5,698 bases of DNA, taken from assembly GCA_021545625.1 (NCBI GenBank), contig JAJRVH010000024.1:1-5698 (forward strand). The letters are read 5' to 3'. The notes under the pieces are model-generated. The model was not told the origin of the DNA. It saw nothing but the letters and a program-made list of their open reading frames with translations, and searched no databases. This DNA comes from Zetaproteobacteria bacterium (GTDB taxonomy: Bacteria; Pseudomonadota; Zetaproteobacteria; Mariprofundales; Mariprofundaceae). Each line of letters begins with the position of its first letter. Positions within the stretch are counted from its first letter, which is position 1. This document shows positions 1 to 5,695 of the stretch, one piece after another. Position numbers and translations under genes: made by a program.

Positions 1-1033
1 CCTGCTGATAGAGCGCATTCATGCGCCGGATGATCTGCGGCAATGCATTCATGCGCGTGCGATCCAGATGCATGCGCAGGCGCGGCAGATGATCGTAGCG
101 CGCATCGTCGGATTTCGGCCAGTGGAACACCTGATCGATCCGGCCGCTGCTCAGCACATCGCTGAACTCGGCGTTCAGCCGGTCCATCGCATCGGCTGAC
201 AGCGGGTTGAGGATGCGCAGCAGCACGCTGTCGCCGACATAGCGGAAGCTGTGATAGTTGATATAGAAGTCCTGAATATGCTGAACGGCCGCCTCGACGC
301 TGTCGGTGTGGTAGAGCAGGTTCTGGTCGTCCGGGCTGATCAGGCGGTCATTGACCAGGCGGCGCATCCATGAATGCATGAACGGCCCCCAGTAATCCTC
401 GCCGGGTGCCTCAAGCAGTACGACCGGGATCGGCGGATTGCGGCCGGTCTGCAGCAGCGTCAGGCATTCGAAGCCCTCGTCCAGCGTTCCGAAACCGCCG
501 GGCGTTAACACGACGGCATCGCTTTCCTTCAGGAAGAACACCTTGCGCGTGAAGAAATACTGGCAGTAGAAATGCCTTGGTGACCCGTCCATGACCGGGT
601 TGGGCTTCTGTTCCATCGGCAGGTTGATATTGATCGCGAAGGAATGTTCCTCGGTGGCCCCCTCGTTGGCCGCCTGCATCATGCCGCCACCACCGCCGGT
701 GATGACCATGAACCCGGCATCCCTGAGGGCTGCGCCGCAGTGGCGCACCTGGATATAGCCGGGGCTGTCCGGCGCCGTGCGGGCCGAGCCGAACACGCTG
801 ACCTTGCGAAAGGCCTGGTAGGGCCTGAACACATCCAGCCCCTTGCGCAGCTCGCCGAGCACGCGGGCCAGCATCTTGATGTCGCTGGTTTCGTAATCGC
901 CGGAGATCAGCTTCAGCGTCTCGATCAGCAGGGCGCGCTTGTAGGGCGATTCGTGCTGGTAGTCGTCCAGCAGCCGGCGGGCGTGTTTGCTGATATTCTT
1001 CGGCAGATCGTCGATGCTGGTCAGTTCGTTCAT
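1..1033 (-). CDS. LOG-family (TIGR00730-like) nucleotide phosphoribohydrolase, partial (C-terminus outside window)
   Basis: A continuous minus-strand frame of 344 codons starts at 1033 and runs off the left edge without a stop. It is a Rossmann-fold protein of the LOG/lysine-decarboxylase-like family, whose members cleave nucleoside 5'-monophosphates to base and ribose 5-phosphate. An N-terminal helical extension (about residues 1-75) precedes the first strand (KVSVFGSAR, 77-85). The glycine-rich motif TGGGGGMMQAANEGA (112-126) and the signature PGGFGTLDE (178-186) follow, the latter with the expected Glu186. The usual Pro of GGGPG is Gly here. Residues from about 250 onward form a further C-terminal extension, so it is longer than simple LOG proteins (about 180-200 residues). 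The start is supported by AAAAAGG seven bases upstream and by the ATGA overlap with the preceding gene's stop. Family is secure; substrate is inferred. Relatives are sometimes labelled as DNA-uptake or cytochrome-related proteins, which the motifs do not support. Confidence 0.9.
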   Translation of the reverse strand, partial: MNELTSIDDLPKNISKHARRLLDDYQHESPYKRALLIETLKLISGDYETSDIKMLARVLGELRKGLDVFRPYQAFRKVSVFGSARTAPDSPGYIQVRHCGAALRDAGFMVITGGGGGMMQAANEGATEEHSFAININLPMEQKPNPVMDGSPRHFYCQYFFTRKVFFLKESDAVVLTPGGFGTLDEGFECLTLLQTGRNPPIPVVLLEAPGEDYWGPFMHSWMRRLVNDRLISPDDQNLLYHTDSVEAAVQHIQDFYINYHSFRYVGDSVLLRILNPLSADAMDRLNAEFSDVLSSGRIDQVFHWPKSDDARYDHLPRLRMHLDRTRMNALPQIIRRMNALYQQ

Positions 1034-2580
1034 GCACCGGCCTTTTTCGGCTGCTTTTGATCCTGTGCCGGCGCATCGATCACGATGTCGATACGCCGGT
1101 TCATGGCCCGGCCTTTGGCGAATTCATTGCTCGCGATCGGGCGTACCTCGCCGTAACCCAGTGCCTTCAGACGTCCCGGCTCGATGCCGGCGGAGACAAG
1201 CAGGTCCCGCACCGCCTCGGCCCGTTTCAGCGACAGCAGCTGATTGAACTTCACATCGCCCTGATTGTCGGTGTGGCCCTCGATACGCACCGTGCGGTCG
1301 CCATAGATCTCGAGCGCCTTTTTCAGTCGCCGGACGAGGTCGAGATACTTCTTGTCGATGCTGCTCCTGTTGGGGGCGAACTGCAGGCCGGTCAGCCGGA
1401 TGATCAGCGAGCCGTCCAGATTGGCCAGAATCGTCGCCTCCTCCGGCCTGAACAGTTCGGCAATCGCGGTCCGCCGCTTTTTCTCGAAGGTTTCGCGCTC
1501 CAGCTTGGCCCGGAAAGCCTCTTTCAGACTGCCAAGCTGCGCATTCCGGCTTTCGATACAGCGCTGGCGCTCCTCGGCAAGGCTGGTTTCCAGCTGACGC
1601 CGGTGTTCGTCATTCAGGCGTTCGATATCGGCAGCATGAGCCCGGCGCTCGGCGCGCAGCGCCTGTTGCAGGCCGGCGGCGGCCCCGAGCAGTTCCGCCT
1701 CCCCGATATCGGCGATCGGATCGTCGGGATCGATCGCCAGGCCGAGGGCTTTAGCCAGTTGCAGGCGCAGTTGACGCGCTTCCAGAACCAGCATCTCGTG
1801 GCTGCCGCTGTTCTTGCGCCAGGTCCTGACCTGATGTGTCAGGTCCAGCGCCCGGCGGGCCAGTTTCAGGGCCGAGTCGGGATGTTCGGGAAGCGTATCG
1901 GCAAGGCCATCGGTATAGGCGCGCAGCGGCGCAGCGCGATCCCTGGCCGCCTGCAGGGTTTGCGGCGCATAGCGTTTGGCGCCGGCCGAAGCGGCCCGGG
2001 AGATCATCCTGCCGGTCAGTGCGGTCAGCGCCGGCAGCATTCGTTCCAGTGCCTGACGATAATGCCGCCCGGCGGCTTCGGCCTGTTGCCTCGTTTCGTT
2101 GAGCCGGCCGTCTTCCATCGCGGCGATGGCTGCCCCGAGCAAGGTTTCGGCCTTGTCGATCAGCGGCTGGGGCTGTTCTGCTTCCGAAAGTTCGATGCCT
2201 TCATGCTGCAGGGCTTCAAGCACTGCGCGGACATCATCGCGCAGAATCAGAAGCTTTCCGAACTGGGCCCGGAACGTGGAGGCCGTCTGCCTTGCTTCGG
2301 ACAGGGCCTGCTCGGCCTGTTCAAGGGCTTCCCGGACATCGTCGCGCCTGTGCCGCTGCCCGGCCAGCATCGCGGCCCCCAGGTAAGCCTCGGCCCGTTC
2401 GACGGTCCGGGGCGCGAACATCGCATCGGTTCCGCTTCGGAAGGCCTCGATATGCTGGCGTACCGCGGCAATCTCCGGCTGTTCTTCGGCGGCCGGCAGG
2501 CTGGCAGGCAGCAGCATACCCGGCAGTGCGACAAGCAGCCATCCGCTGCGGAGAGCGCGTAACAGGAAGTTAACTGGCAT
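1030..2580 (-). CDS. Exported OmpA-family protein with DUF4398-like helical repeats and peptidoglycan-binding C-terminus
   Basis: This 516-residue protein is predicted to be periplasmic or outer-membrane associated and to bind peptidoglycan. Residues 1-31 look like a signal peptide: R8 and R11, hydrophobic WLLVALPGMLLPASL, and cleavage near LPAA/EE. Residues 35-255 are helical, Ala/Arg/Glu-rich and contain about three related segments (from 55, 134 and 204), resembling DUF4398. A charged, probably coiled-coil stretch covers about 305-370. Residues 382-503 are an OmpA domain: FAPNRSSI (401-408), EGHTDNQG (434-441), NQLLSLKRAEAV (446-457), GYGEVRP (475-481) and GRAMNRRIDI (490-499), retaining the Asp and Arg that bind diaminopimelate in this family. 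There is no beta-barrel and no lipobox Cys; the only cysteine is C341. The start lies inside the end of nadA (11-base overlap) with a poor Shine-Dalgarno, suggesting translational coupling. The stop overlaps the LOG-family start. The exact role (envelope integrity or tethering) is inferred. Confidence 0.92.
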   Translation of the reverse strand: MPVNFLLRALRSGWLLVALPGMLLPASLPAAEEQPEIAAVRQHIEAFRSGTDAMFAPRTVERAEAYLGAAMLAGQRHRRDDVREALEQAEQALSEARQTASTFRAQFGKLLILRDDVRAVLEALQHEGIELSEAEQPQPLIDKAETLLGAAIAAMEDGRLNETRQQAEAAGRHYRQALERMLPALTALTGRMISRAASAGAKRYAPQTLQAARDRAAPLRAYTDGLADTLPEHPDSALKLARRALDLTHQVRTWRKNSGSHEMLVLEARQLRLQLAKALGLAIDPDDPIADIGEAELLGAAAGLQQALRAERRAHAADIERLNDEHRRQLETSLAEERQRCIESRNAQLGSLKEAFRAKLERETFEKKRRTAIAELFRPEEATILANLDGSLIIRLTGLQFAPNRSSIDKKYLDLVRRLKKALEIYGDRTVRIEGHTDNQGDVKFNQLLSLKRAEAVRDLLVSAGIEPGRLKALGYGEVRPIASNEFAKGRAMNRRIDIVIDAPAQDQKQPKKAGA

Positions 2581-3658
2581 TCAGCATGCGTTCCAGCGCC
2601 AGTCTGGCCCAGCGTTTCTGCTGCCGGGGCACGCTGATGCGGTTGATCGGCTGGCCGTCGCGGATGGCCAGCAGGGACGCGCACAGATGTTGCGGGTCGG
2701 TGCGGAACATGGTCGAGCACATGCAGACCATCGGCGACAGAAACCAGACCGGCTTGTCCGGATATTGCAGGCGCAGGCGGTTGACCAGATTCAGCTCGGT
2801 GGCGATGGCAAAGTCCTGGCCGCTTTGCGCTTCGGCAACATGGCGGATGATGGCCTCGGTGGAACCGACGAAATCGGCCGCTTCGCAAACCTCGCGCGAG
2901 CATTCGGGATGGGCGAGGATGCGGATGCCGGGATGATTGCGGCGCATCGTGTCGGCATGTTCCGCTTTGAATAACTGATGCACCGAGCAGAAGCCTTTCC
3001 ACAGAATCAGGCGTGCCTTCTCGATCGCGGCCGGCGTGTTGCCGCCGAGCGGCAGGGCCGGATTCCAGACGATCATGTCCTCATCCGTCATGCCCATGGC
3101 GAGAGCGGTGTTTTCGCCCAGATGCTGATCGGGGAAGAAAAGGATCTTTTCCCGTCTCTCCCAGGACCATTCGAGAATCCTGCGCGCATTGCCGGAGGTG
3201 CAGACAATGCCGCCGTGTTCGCCGCAGAATGCCTTCAGCGCGGCGGTCGAATTGATATAGGTTACCGGCGTCACGCACTCATCCGGCGAGATGACCCCGG
3301 AGAGCTCGCGCCAGCAACGTTCGATCTGCTCGTCGTCGGCCATGTCGGCCATTGAGCAGCCGGCGGCCGGATCCGGCAGGATTACGCACTGTTCGTCGGC
3401 GGTCAGGATATCGGCCATCTCGGCCATGAAATGCACGCCGCAGAAGATGATATGGGGCGCATTGGTGCGCGCCGCCGTCTGGGCCAGCTTCAGCGAGTCG
3501 CCGCTGGCATCGGCAAAGGCGAAGACCTCCTCGCGCTGATAATGATGCCCGAGAATCAGCACGCGCTCGCCGAGTTCGGCTTTCAGTGCGTTGATTTGTT
3601 CGAGGATATCGGTTTCGGGTGTATCGTAAAGCTGCGTCAGCAGCGCCTGTGCATTCAT
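2570..3658 (-). CDS. nadA: Quinolinate synthase A
   Basis: NadA condenses iminoaspartate with dihydroxyacetone phosphate to quinolinate, a step of de novo NAD synthesis in the cytoplasm, using a [4Fe-4S] cluster. From the chosen start the protein has 362 residues, close to the usual 350-370. Visible motifs are GHHYQ (37-41), FCGVHFMAE (72-80), GCSMAD (100-105), CTSGNA (153-158), KGFCSVHQ (221-228), HPEC (250-253), GSTEAI (265-270) and SPMVCMCSTM (308-317). The likely cluster ligands are C101, C224 and C314, matching the three conserved Cys of the family. The frame is open to an ATG at 3727, which would add 23 residues. I prefer 3658 because the conserved protein begins there and the extension looks unlike a NadA N-terminus; neither start has a strong Shine-Dalgarno (a weak GGA lies upstream of 3658). 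It is the first gene of the leftward operon. Neither nadB nor nadC is in the window. Confidence 0.95.
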   Translation of the reverse strand: MNAQALLTQLYDTPETDILEQINALKAELGERVLILGHHYQREEVFAFADASGDSLKLAQTAARTNAPHIIFCGVHFMAEMADILTADEQCVILPDPAAGCSMADMADDEQIERCWRELSGVISPDECVTPVTYINSTAALKAFCGEHGGIVCTSGNARRILEWSWERREKILFFPDQHLGENTALAMGMTDEDMIVWNPALPLGGNTPAAIEKARLILWKGFCSVHQLFKAEHADTMRRNHPGIRILAHPECSREVCEAADFVGSTEAIIRHVAEAQSGQDFAIATELNLVNRLRLQYPDKPVWFLSPMVCMCSTMFRTDPQHLCASLLAIRDGQPINRISVPRQQKRWARLALERMLNAS

Positions 3659-3773
3659 AGGCCACAGTTTCCGGTGGTCCGGGTGGCTTGTCAAACCTGC
3701 CGCCTGCTTTGGTGATTCAAAATCCATTCATGCAGAAGCAGTGCCCTGATGCTGTCCGGGAATGGGTATTGAG

Positions 3774-3791
3774 GTGATTGTCGTGATTGTT
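3774..3791. repeat. Tandem 9-base direct repeat GTGATTGTY
   Basis: GTGATTGTC (3774-3782) is followed immediately by GTGATTGTT (3783-3791). The pair covers the -10 element and part of the spacer of the proposed nadA promoter. Direct repeats there can be operators, but I do not recognise the motif as a known NAD regulator site (for example NrtR or NadR), and chance is possible. Confidence 0.5.
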
Positions 3792-3805
3792 TATCCATTT
3801 GTCAT
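3777..3805 (-). promoter_or_regulatory. nadA: Possible sigma70-type promoter for the nadA operon
   Basis: On the minus strand, ATGACA (3805-3800; five of six matches to TTGACA) is followed after 17 bases by GACAAT (3782-3777; four of six to TATAAT). Transcription would begin near 3770. That leaves a leader of about 110 bases to the preferred nadA start at 3658, or about 40 to the alternative start at 3727. The -10 element is imperfect, so this is only a candidate. Confidence 0.35.
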
Positions 3806-3922
3806 TTCTAAATCCGCAGGCTTGGGGCGTGACTGAATTCGGTGGATGTGTGTTTTGTCAGATAAAACAACGAGATGCGTTCGTTTGGAAGTGTTTTCCG
3901 GTCACCTTCGTGAAAATAAGGC

Positions 3923-3950
3923 TTGACAAGATGGGGGTGCTTAGTATATT
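3923..3950 (+). promoter_or_regulatory. Strong sigma70-type promoter
   Basis: A perfect TTGACA (3923-3928) is separated by 16 bases from TATATT (3945-3950; five of six to TATAAT), with A-rich sequence just upstream (GTGAAAATAAGG). The predicted start of transcription is near 3956. It is the best promoter match I found in the window. It points at the 32-codon reading frame 58 bases downstream and probably also serves the two phosphatase genes, since no terminator is evident between them. Confidence 0.75.
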
Positions 3951-3960
3951 AGGCCACCTT

Positions 3961-3986
3961 CCGAAGCCGGGCTCGCTGGCTTCCGG
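3961..3986 (+). promoter_or_regulatory. Hairpin in the 5' leader
   Basis: CCGAAGCC (3961-3968) can pair with GGCTTCCGG (3978-3986), giving eight base pairs with one bulged C and a nine-base loop. It begins about five bases after the predicted transcript start. No uninterrupted T run follows, so it is not a standard terminator. A role in 5'-end stability or in controlling the next reading frame is inference. Confidence 0.45.
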
Positions 3987-4003
3987 CATAAATTCTTATT
4001 GGC

Positions 4004-4008
4004 AGGAG
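4004..4008 (+). promoter_or_regulatory. Ribosome binding site of the 32-codon frame
   Basis: AGGAG ends six bases before the ATG at 4015, which is near-ideal spacing. It decides the start of the small frame against the longer TTG-initiated frame. Confidence 0.7.
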
Positions 4009-4014
4009 CGCAGC

Positions 4015-4113
4015 ATGCATATATCCAGTTCTTATGATCGCCGCGCCTCCCTGCAAGTGGCCGATCCTGTGGTGTTTCGTTTCAAAAAGCGCATGGATCG
4101 CCGATTGTTCTAG
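4015..4113 (+). CDS. Small basic protein or leader peptide, 32 residues, unrecognised
   Basis: An ATG-to-TAG frame of 32 codons follows a near-consensus promoter and an AGGAG at ideal spacing, so translation is likely. The peptide starts MHISSSYDRRASLQVADP and ends VVFRFKKRMDRRLF. It is strongly basic (eight Arg/Lys against three Asp), lacks cysteine and tryptophan, and has no signal peptide or membrane segment. I do not recognise a family. The pattern DRR...V..PVVFRF faintly recalls the first strand of PilZ domains, but the second Arg of that motif is missing and the rest of the domain is absent. It may be a free-standing small protein, a leader peptide for the phosphatase genes 143 bases downstream, or the remnant of a longer gene. 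There is no run of one amino acid typical of classical attenuation leaders. Confidence 0.55.
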   Translation: MHISSSYDRRASLQVADPVVFRFKKRMDRRLF

Positions 4114-4177
4114 CCCCCTTTCGGGCCAGGCCTCGTACGGCTTTACACAGTAACTCGATAACACATTGTCAATGCAC

Positions 4178-4223
4178 TTGCAGGTGAGTTGTGCCTGCGA
4201 TTCCGGCATGCCGCGCATGCGGC
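4178..4223 (+). promoter_or_regulatory. Two consecutive hairpins upstream of the HAD gene
   Basis: TTGCAGG (4178-4184) pairs with CCTGCGA (4194-4200) around a nine-base loop. GCCGC (4210-4214) pairs with GCGGC (4219-4223) around GCAT. They lie between the 32-codon frame and the HAD gene's ribosome binding site. The second is followed by T-rich but broken sequence (TGTCTGTC), so full termination is doubtful. They could set the relative output of the two parts of the transcript; this is inference. Confidence 0.35.
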
Positions 4224-4243
4224 TGTCTGTCATCGTCTTTATC

Positions 4244-4250
4244 AGGAGAG
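4244..4250 (+). promoter_or_regulatory. Ribosome binding site of the HAD phosphatase gene
   Basis: AGGAGAG ends six bases before the ATG at 4257. This fixes the start there rather than at the in-frame GTG at 4191, which would add 22 residues without family similarity. Confidence 0.8.
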
Positions 4251-4256
4251 TTGGTC

Positions 4257-4862
4257 ATGCGTGATCATCCCGACAAACAATTATTGATCCTGGATATCGA
4301 TGAAACCCTGATTCACGGGTCGGAAACGATGCTGAATCGCAAGCCCGATGCCGTGGCGGACTGGTGTTTTCTCTATAAACGCCCGCATGTCGAGGCGTTT
4401 ATGGCATTTTGCAGGGAGCATTTCCGGGTGGCCATCTGGACCACGGCGACGCCGGAGCATGCGCGTTTCTGCCTGGCCGAGATTTGCGAGCCGGACTATC
4501 CGTTCGAGTTTGTCTGGACGCGGGAGCGCTGTACGCAGGTGCGTGATCGCGTCGGCCTGTATGACTTCGGCATCGGTTATCACTGGGTCAAGGATCTGCG
4601 CAAGGTCAAACGGCGAGGGTTCCGGCTGGAGCAGACGATGATGGTGGATGATACGCCATCGGTGCTGGAGCGGAACTACGGCAATCTGGTGCGCGTGGAT
4701 GCGTTTACGGGCGCTGCGGATGATCATGAACTGCTGCGGCTGATGCCTTATCTGCTGGATCTGAAACAGGAGGAAAACATCCGCACGGTGGAAAAGCGCG
4801 GCTGGCAGTCGCGCTATCCACTGCCCGGACAACACAAGTCAGATCATCCGGAGGCACGATGA
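4257..4862 (+). CDS. FCP1/NIF-type HAD phosphatase
   Basis: This 201-residue protein has the fold signatures of the NLI-interacting-factor/FCP1 branch of HAD aspartate phosphatases. Motif I is LDIDETLIH (12-20), with nucleophile D13 and acid D15 in DxDxT. Motif II is IWTTAT (60-65), with T62/T63. Motif III is VKDLRKV (111-117), with K112. Motif IV is MVDDTPS (129-135), with D131 and D132. All catalytic positions are present, so it should be active. There is no cap domain of the larger HAD kinds, signal peptide or membrane segment, so it is probably cytoplasmic. Eukaryotic members dephosphorylate the RNA polymerase II tail; bacterial targets are mostly unknown and none can be assigned here. 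The stop TGA overlaps the next start (ATGA), so the two proteins are translationally coupled. It may be transcribed from the promoter at 3923 or from a weak one nearer the gene. Confidence 0.9.
   Translation: MRDHPDKQLLILDIDETLIHGSETMLNRKPDAVADWCFLYKRPHVEAFMAFCREHFRVAIWTTATPEHARFCLAEICEPDYPFEFVWTRERCTQVRDRVGLYDFGIGYHWVKDLRKVKRRGFRLEQTMMVDDTPSVLERNYGNLVRVDAFTGAADDHELLRLMPYLLDLKQEENIRTVEKRGWQSRYPLPGQHKSDHPEAR
4850..4854 (+). promoter_or_regulatory. Ribosome binding site of the metallophosphoesterase gene
   Basis: GGAGG lies inside the last codons of the HAD gene, four bases before the ATG at 4859. The second gene therefore has its own strong initiation signal in addition to stop-start coupling. 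Confidence 0.75.
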
Positions 4863-5605
4863 AACTGCATATTTTATCCGACCTGCATCTGGGGTTTGCA
4901 CCGATGCAGGCGGCACACAGTGATGCCGATCTGGTTGTGCTGGCCGGGGATATTGATGAGGCATTTGCCGGCGTGCACTGGGCGCGGCAGCAGTTTGATT
5001 GCCCGGTGCTGTATGTGCCGGGCAACCATGAATATTATCAAAGCGAGTGGACAATGAAAAAGCTGCTCTGGGCCATGCGTATTGAAACCGAAGGCTCGCA
5101 GGTGCATGTGCTGGATCGCGATAGCGTTGAAATCGGCGGCATCCGTTTTCTCGGCACGACACTGTGGACGGATTTACAGAATCAACCGTTCCACGGTATC
5201 GAATGCGGTGTGCTGGGCAGCGATAGCGCCCGCATCCAGGTGTCGGATGGCGATGGCTTGAGCACCCCCACGGCACAAAAGCTGTTTGAGACAAACCGGG
5301 ACTGGCTGGCATCGGAACTGGAAAAACCGTTTGCGGGGAAAACAGTGGTCATCACACATCATGCGCCATCGGGGCGCAGCCTGCATGCACGATTTAAGGG
5401 CAATCCGTGGAATGCCTGTTTTATCACAGACATGGAGTCGCTGATGGGGGATGGCGTGGATCTGTGGGTGCATGGGCATACGCACAATAGTTTTGACTAC
5501 AGGGTGAAGGGGACGCGGGTGGTGTGCAATCCGCGTGGTTACACCAACCGCTCTGGCGATGTGGAAAACCCGGCCTTTGATGCGGGAATGATTGTGGAAC
5601 TATAA
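4859..5605 (+). CDS. Calcineurin-like metallophosphoesterase
   Basis: This 248-residue protein carries the complete two-metal phosphoesterase set: SDLHLG (7-12; D8, H10), LAGDID (28-33; D31), GNHEYY (55-60; N56, H57), ITHHAPSG (165-172; H167) and HGHTHNS (205-211; H207, H209). The order and spacing match class III calcineurin-like enzymes, and the full-length form ends normally at TAA. Family members hydrolyse phosphomonoesters or phosphodiesters of nucleotides, nucleic acids or proteins; nothing here fixes the substrate. Its general pattern (LYVPGNHEYY, LWVHGHTHNSFDYR, NPRGY) resembles a widespread group of bacterial proteins of about 250 residues annotated only as metallophosphoesterase. 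No signal peptide is seen, so a cytoplasmic location is likely. The start overlaps the HAD stop. An 11-G run begins two bases after the stop codon. Confidence 0.92.
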   Translation: MKLHILSDLHLGFAPMQAAHSDADLVVLAGDIDEAFAGVHWARQQFDCPVLYVPGNHEYYQSEWTMKKLLWAMRIETEGSQVHVLDRDSVEIGGIRFLGTTLWTDLQNQPFHGIECGVLGSDSARIQVSDGDGLSTPTAQKLFETNRDWLASELEKPFAGKTVVITHHAPSGRSLHARFKGNPWNACFITDMESLMGDGVDLWVHGHTHNSFDYRVKGTRVVCNPRGYTNRSGDVENPAFDAGMIVEL

Positions 5606-5607
5606 AC

Positions 5608-5618
5608 GGGGGGGGGGG
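5608..5618. repeat. Homopolymer of 11 G
   Basis: Eleven consecutive G residues lie just after the metallophosphoesterase stop codon and about 80 bases before the expected start of the next gene. The run is non-coding on the plus strand as far as can be seen. Such tracts are prone to length change by slippage and to sequencing error. Confidence 0.95.
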
Positions 5619-5690
5619 TAAGGTGTGCAATGCTGATGGCTGACAGGCTATAGAGCATAGTAAAGGATATAAAAACTTGGATACTAAAAA

Positions 5691-5695
5691 AGGAG
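5691..5695 (+). promoter_or_regulatory. Probable ribosome binding site of a gene starting past the right edge
   Basis: AGGAG preceded by an A run (from 5686) sits three bases before the window ends, with no start codon after it inside the window. The sequence from 5606 to here has no gene and becomes A/T-rich towards the end (GGATATAAAAAC), as in an upstream leader. A promoter in this gap is possible but no good -35/-10 pair is visible. Confidence 0.5.

Larger units (their letters stand above)
3659..4014. other. Divergent intergenic region between nadA and the rightward group
   Basis: No convincing gene is present. The stretch is visibly richer in A and T than its flanks. It holds a possible nadA promoter on the minus strand (3777-3805), a 9-base tandem repeat (3774-3791), a near-consensus promoter on the plus strand (3923-3950) and a leader hairpin (3961-3986). 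A plus-strand frame opens with TTG at 3787 and runs into the 32-codon frame, but it has no ribosome binding site and spans the promoter, so its upstream part is probably not translated. An in-frame extension of nadA to 3727 would use part of this region. Confidence 0.7.

Noticed and set aside
1057..2562. A 501-codon plus-strand open frame opposite the OmpA-family gene.
   Set aside because: It mirrors a gene with clear signal peptide and OmpA motifs; its product is low-complexity Gly/Pro/Gln-rich with no recognisable domain, as expected for an antisense shadow in GC-rich DNA.
3787..4113. A 108-codon plus-strand frame beginning with TTG and ending with the 32-codon frame.
   Set aside because: It has no ribosome binding site at its start and spans the strong promoter at 3923-3950; the AGGAG-ATG at 4004-4017 is the better start.
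4113..4146. Possible rho-independent terminator after the 32-codon frame (GCCC/GGGC and a nearby AGGCC/GGCTT pairing).
   Set aside because: The stems are four to five pairs and only a TTT follows, so intrinsic termination is not supported.
4142..4173. Possible separate promoter for the HAD gene (TTTACA as a -35).
   Set aside because: No acceptable -10 lies at 16-18 bases; the best hexamers match only three of six positions.
3949..4233. A 94-codon minus-strand frame across the small reading frame.
   Set aside because: No Shine-Dalgarno precedes its ATG at 4233, no domain is recognisable, and it lies antisense to the promoter and the 32-codon frame.
5640..5674. Possible promoter before the next gene (CTGACA and TATAAA).
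   Set aside because: The spacing is 23 bases, too long for a sigma70 promoter, and no better-spaced -10 is present.
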